Shown here one piece after another: positions 60,853 through 64,000 of a DNA stretch of 64,000 bases. The position numbers and the translations under genes were made by a program. The first letter of the stretch is position 1, and each line of letters opens with the position of its first letter. Origin of the DNA: Candidatus Nitrosopumilus sp. (GTDB taxonomy: Archaea > Thermoproteota > Nitrososphaeria > Nitrososphaerales > Nitrosopumilaceae); NCBI GenBank assembly GCA_025699075.1, contig JAILWG010000001.1, forward strand, positions 124,001 through 188,000. The letters run 5' to 3'. The notes under the pieces were generated by a model. The model was given only the letters and a program-made list of their open reading frames with translations. It did no database searches and was not told where the DNA came from.

Positions 60853-61659
60853 TTAGTTTTGAGCATTAATTATTGCTAAAGTGCCAAGAAGTGCTTCTTC
60901 TAGACGTACTGTTTCAGTAGCCTGATTTGGAAAAAAATTCAACGATTTGGCATTTTGAACTTTGTTCATCCTTCCTCCTATAATTTCATGAATTCCTTTC
61001 TCAGGAGATCCAAAAACTACTAGTGTTGGTTCATCTGATTTTGCATATTTTGATAACTGTTCATTAGTTACGGGTTTTCCCTTTCTTGATGTTAAAATTA
61101 TGTTTCCTTTCCATTCCGATAACACTGAAAATAAGTTTGCTCTTTCTTTGACCGAATAGCCCCAGTATGATGGAACATCCTTTCTGTCTATCTCTTTGAC
61201 TGACAGTCTTGGATATCCTTCTTTGAATTGAACTGTAATTCTTTTTCCGGTTGACACATTTCCGTAATATTGAATTAACTGATTAATTCCAACATCAACA
61301 AATTTTTTACCCTTCACACTAACCACTATTCCCTCTCTAATGTCTCCCGATTTAATTTTCTTTGAATTTACTGGTGTTATGTGGCTTGGGATTTTTAACG
61401 GATGTAATACTCCTGCAAATTTTAAGTCATTCATTTTTGGGAATAGTCTTCTTCTCAAAAACTGCGGCGTTTCTAAATATTTTAGAATCATTACCATGAG
61501 TGCTCCTTCTGATTTGTTACTGCCTTCTTGATACACATAGATTGTGTCAACTTTAAAAATTGCACAAGCTCTTGCTAGGACTGAAATCTTTCTTGTTTTA
61601 TCTATTTTTAATGATTCGTCTGATAATGCAGACTGTGGAATTGCAACAGATAATTTCAA
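60853..61659 (-). CDS. SPOUT-fold RNA methyltransferase (DUF171/SPOUT1-like)
   Basis: 268 residues. A SPOUT knot is indicated by LVVFGSPEKGIHEI and FFPNQATETVRLEEALLGTL at the C-terminus, while the middle (KSGDIREGIVVSVKGKKFVD) looks like an inserted OB-fold. It fits the archaeal relatives of SPOUT1/C9orf114, which methylate rRNA. Its place before the ribosomal operon is in keeping. Confidence 0.85.
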   Translation of the reverse strand: MKLSVAIPQSALSDESLKIDKTRKISVLARACAIFKVDTIYVYQEGSNKSEGALMVMILKYLETPQFLRRRLFPKMNDLKFAGVLHPLKIPSHITPVNSKKIKSGDIREGIVVSVKGKKFVDVGINQLIQYYGNVSTGKRITVQFKEGYPRLSVKEIDRKDVPSYWGYSVKERANLFSVLSEWKGNIILTSRKGKPVTNEQLSKYAKSDEPTLVVFGSPEKGIHEIIGGRMNKVQNAKSLNFFPNQATETVRLEEALLGTLAIINAQN

Positions 61660-61690
61660 CTTAATTTAATCTCGCAAGTACTTGAAATAA

Positions 61691-62428
61691 TTATTTTTGC
61701 TCGTGTGGATATTTTTCTTTAGCAGAGTTTGCATATTTTGTAATCTGTTCGTCTGATACAAGTTCATACAACCCTGTTTCTTTTTTGATATGTGCCATTC
61801 TGATGTGACTTGTTCCTTCTTTGTCTTCACTTGATAGATAAATTCCTGCAGATGCTAATATTGCTGCGTCATCAAGTGAAAGATCTTGTTTGTATGTTTT
61901 CTCTAAAAAATCCGTTACTTGATCAGAACCAGAACCGATTGCTATTGCATCATAAGAGATGTATGTTCCACTAGGATCGGTTAGATACAATTGTGGCGTG
62001 TTGTTTACAACTCCACCCAGAATCAATGCTACTCCATATGGTCTAACCCCAGCATATTGTGTGTACTGTTGGCATTGATCAGCTAAATGTTTTGCAATTG
62101 TTTCAACTTCGACTGGTTCATCATAAATCATTTTATTACTTTGAGAAAAGAATCTTGCATTGTCTACTTGACTTCTTGCATCTGGAATATATCCTGCGGC
62201 TGCAACTCCTACATGATCATCAATTTGAAAAATCTTTTGAGCGGTATCTGAAATTTGTAATTTTCTTGGTTTTTCTTCCACGGCAATAATAATTCCATCT
62301 TTACATTTTACGCCAACAGCTATTGTTCCTCTTCTTACAGTTTCAATAGCATATTCTACTTGGTATAGTCTACCGTCTGGTGAGAATACGGTGATTGCTC
62401 TATCATAACCTTGTTGTGCAGGAAGCAT
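61691..62428 (-). CDS. psmA: 20S proteasome alpha subunit
   Basis: 245 residues. The gate region QGYDRAITVFSPDGRLYQVE and YAIETVRRGTIAVGVKCKDG is diagnostic of alpha subunits, and the alpha helix H0 is complete. It forms the outer rings of the archaeal proteasome. No beta subunit is present in the window. Confidence 0.97.
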   Translation of the reverse strand: MLPAQQGYDRAITVFSPDGRLYQVEYAIETVRRGTIAVGVKCKDGIIIAVEEKPRKLQISDTAQKIFQIDDHVGVAAAGYIPDARSQVDNARFFSQSNKMIYDEPVEVETIAKHLADQCQQYTQYAGVRPYGVALILGGVVNNTPQLYLTDPSGTYISYDAIAIGSGSDQVTDFLEKTYKQDLSLDDAAILASAGIYLSSEDKEGTSHIRMAHIKKETGLYELVSDEQITKYANSAKEKYPHEQK

Positions 62429-62562
62429 TTGATTGCAATGCCTTGATTATTCAATTTAAACCATGCTCACATTTGATAATCATTCTTACTTTGATCGGAG
62501 CCTATGTTCTTTACCATATTATTAATCAAACCTTAATTTGAAACTGATTTCATTATGAATTC

Positions 62563-62979
62563 ATGAAATTTGAAATAGAGTTTTCAGGCCATGAGAATAT
62601 TCGCTCTAATCATCAAAAAACTATAGAAATTACTAAAGAATCTCACTTGACTCCACAAGGTGATTGCATTGTTGGTGTAAATGCAAAATATAGCTGTGCT
62701 GATTTACCTGAAGAATTAAAAAATAAACTCAAAAACCCTAATTCAACCGTAACTTTTTCAATCAATGTAGGAGATGATTATTTTGTCATTGAAGGAAAAG
62801 GTCATCCTGATCTTATTTTGACACACAATGAAGATATTGTTATTAGAAAAAGCGATTTTATCTGCCCAAGAACACTTGCAGTAAAATGTGACAAGGCATC
62901 TGATTTGATACCTCGTAGTATGGTAAAACAATTACAAGATCCAAAAACTATTGGAACATTTACCATCCATATTGAGTAA
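62563..62979 (+). CDS. DUF371 family protein
   Basis: 138 residues. FEIEFSGHENIRSNHQKTIE and LTPQGDCIVGVNAKYSCADL match DUF371, a small archaeal family of unknown role. Divergent from psmA. Confidence 0.86.
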   Translation: MKFEIEFSGHENIRSNHQKTIEITKESHLTPQGDCIVGVNAKYSCADLPEELKNKLKNPNSTVTFSINVGDDYFVIEGKGHPDLILTHNEDIVIRKSDFICPRTLAVKCDKASDLIPRSMVKQLQDPKTIGTFTIHIE

Positions 62980-63016
62980 CACTCACAATTTTATATGCAA
63001 TGCGTATTTCATAGTC

Positions 63017-63136
63017 ATGGGTCGTAAAACAAACTTTTTCCTATTGATTCCATTAGCAACTTTTGCTGCAATCATCATTGGCTTTGGTATGTATAATACA
63101 ATTTGCAAAAATTCAAACATTCCGATTAATTGCTAG
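63017..63136 (+). CDS. 39-residue membrane microprotein
   Basis: From ATG 63017: MGRKTNFFLLIPLATFAAII followed by IGFGMYNTICKNSNIPINC. One helix, a basic start, and two Cys in the outer tail. The longer TTG frame at 62951 is unlikely as it overlaps DUF371. Confidence 0.6.
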   Translation: MGRKTNFFLLIPLATFAAIIIGFGMYNTICKNSNIPINC

Positions 63137-63221
63137 GTGTCTGTTTCCTTTACACAATTTCCTGTTTTAGTTAATTCTACTTTAGCACGTTTCTCTTAAA
63201 GAAGAAATTGGGTTATTTTTC

Positions 63222-63563
63222 ATGGTAAAAGATACAATAGAGTTGCCTATATCAAAAAAACCTAGCGATGTTGAATTAAAAAAATTAAAAGATTATTTCA
63301 AAGAAATGCCTATTGAAGAAATTCTTACAGGGCTAAAATTTGCAAAAAATAGGTGGTCTGCAAAAGATGCTGGTACACTAAAGGTTGGAAGAAAAAGTAT
63401 CATTCAGAAAGAAGTCCATTCAGTTACTATGGAACAAGCACAATGGAGATTAAAAAATTGGAAAATGATGATTGCAAATTATCGTAGACGTGGATACAGC
63501 TATCCTACAATATCTAGAATAAAAAAAATTTTAATTCAAAAGAGCAAAAAGAAAAAAAATTAG
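63222..63563 (+). CDS. Basic hypothetical protein
   Basis: 113 residues, very basic C-terminus (RIKKILIQKSKKKKN) and a WRLKNWKMMIANYRRRGYSY helix. A nucleic-acid-binding role fits the charge. Its stop interlocks with that of the multicopper oxidase (4 bp). Confidence 0.65.
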   Translation: MVKDTIELPISKKPSDVELKKLKDYFKEMPIEEILTGLKFAKNRWSAKDAGTLKVGRKSIIQKEVHSVTMEQAQWRLKNWKMMIANYRRRGYSYPTISRIKKILIQKSKKKKN

Positions 63564-64000
63564 ATCACTTTGAAGATTGACATCATTCCTACAGAAATAT
63601 GATCATTGACGTGACAGTGGAACATCCATGTTCCCACATTATCTGGAACAAAATCAACTGTCTTAAGACTGGCTGGCATTAATTCCATAACGTCGTCTCT
63701 CATATCATTCCACAAAATCGTATTTCCGTGCCAGTGTGGTGCATGCAAATCTATTTCAGTTCCCATGCCGATTAAATACCAACGTACATGTTCACCTTTT
63801 TGCACGGTTTGTGCTGGCAAATTACCATAAACATATCCGTTGATTCCGTACATAAGATTACTTTCAACAAAATCATCATCTCCAACTAATTCTTCATTAT
63901 CACAAGTTTCATCAGTAAATGTTTCTAGATTATCACAAAGATAATTGCTAGAATTTTTGTCAGAAACTGTAAAGAGACTTGCCATTTCTCTGTCTACATC
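63560..64000 (-). CDS. Multicopper oxidase, C-terminal part (5' end cut by window edge)
   Basis: The frame stays open from the right edge: DVDREMASLFTVSDKN continues upstream of the first Met. Two copper motifs are present: HAPHWHGN (type 2/3 ligands) and the terminal WMFHCHVNDHISVGMM, whose Cys, flanking His and Met bind the type 1 and type 3 sites. It is likely a cell-surface oxidase, laccase-like or NirK-like; nitrite reductase relatives are common in this lineage. N-terminal domains are not visible. Confidence 0.9.
   Translation of the reverse strand, partial: DVDREMASLFTVSDKNSSNYLCDNLETFTDETCDNEELVGDDDFVESNLMYGINGYVYGNLPAQTVQKGEHVRWYLIGMGTEIDLHAPHWHGNTILWNDMRDDVMELMPASLKTVDFVPDNVGTWMFHCHVNDHISVGMMSIFKVI

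Overview
The window reads as a chromosomal segment of an ammonia-oxidising archaeon of the Nitrosopumilus type (Nitrososphaerota, formerly Thaumarchaeota). The DNA is AT-rich and gene-dense. The information-processing genes are archaeal: EF-2, S4e, the RNase P protein Rpp29, a proteasome alpha subunit and the archaeal purine enzyme PurP. Several features are typical of this lineage: a blue copper protein with a PEFG-type C-terminal sorting tail, a multicopper oxidase, futalosine-pathway menaquinone genes, and many very small uncharacterised proteins. Many genes have a TATA-like box 25-30 bases before the start codon, as expected for leaderless transcripts, and TTG or GTG starts are common. The genus is inferred from gene content; no 16S gene is present.

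Layout. 0-10.5 kb: a truncated FAD oxidase, an HD-domain protein, a membrane J-protein, an Lrp/AsnC regulator, TPR and zinc-finger microproteins, mqnE and mqnD (menaquinone), and several small membrane proteins. 10.5-20.5 kb: a SIS-domain protein, EF-2, a phasin-like protein, a membrane KaiC-like ATPase, a secreted metallo-beta-lactamase relative that has lost its metal motif, a winged-helix regulator with a palindromic operator, and a cupredoxin. 20.5-30.4 kb: a coiled-coil protein with 27-bp coding repeats, an O-methyltransferase, lineage-specific small genes, and a CBS-TrkH fusion. 30.4-31.1 kb: a microregulator and a strongly folded orphan RNA candidate. 31-41 kb and 46 kb: purine synthesis (purP, purS, purQ, purL, purF, purC), with UbiX, TatA and TatC between them. 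41.6-45.8 kb: a two-component system and DNA-binding proteins. 47-52.5 kb: an ArsR-like regulator, a histone-H1-like Lys/Ala/Arg protein, then a gene-poor stretch with duplicated intergenic DNA, competing G-tract stems and four copies of a 24-bp palindrome, the last next to tRNA-Asn. 52.5-62.4 kb: a long minus-strand ribosomal protein operon (L3 to L6, with Rpp29, without L2), preceded by a SPOUT methyltransferase and psmA. The right edge cuts a multicopper oxidase.

The purine enzymes cover several steps of de novo IMP synthesis. MqnE, MqnD and UbiX suggest menaquinone made by the futalosine route. TatA/TatC, the cupredoxin and the multicopper oxidase belong to the cell-surface redox equipment of these organisms. 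Beyond single genes, three layers of structure stand out: repeated palindromes and operator-like sites, folded non-coding elements, and an unusually regular interlocking of convergent stop codons (eight pairs share exactly four bases).
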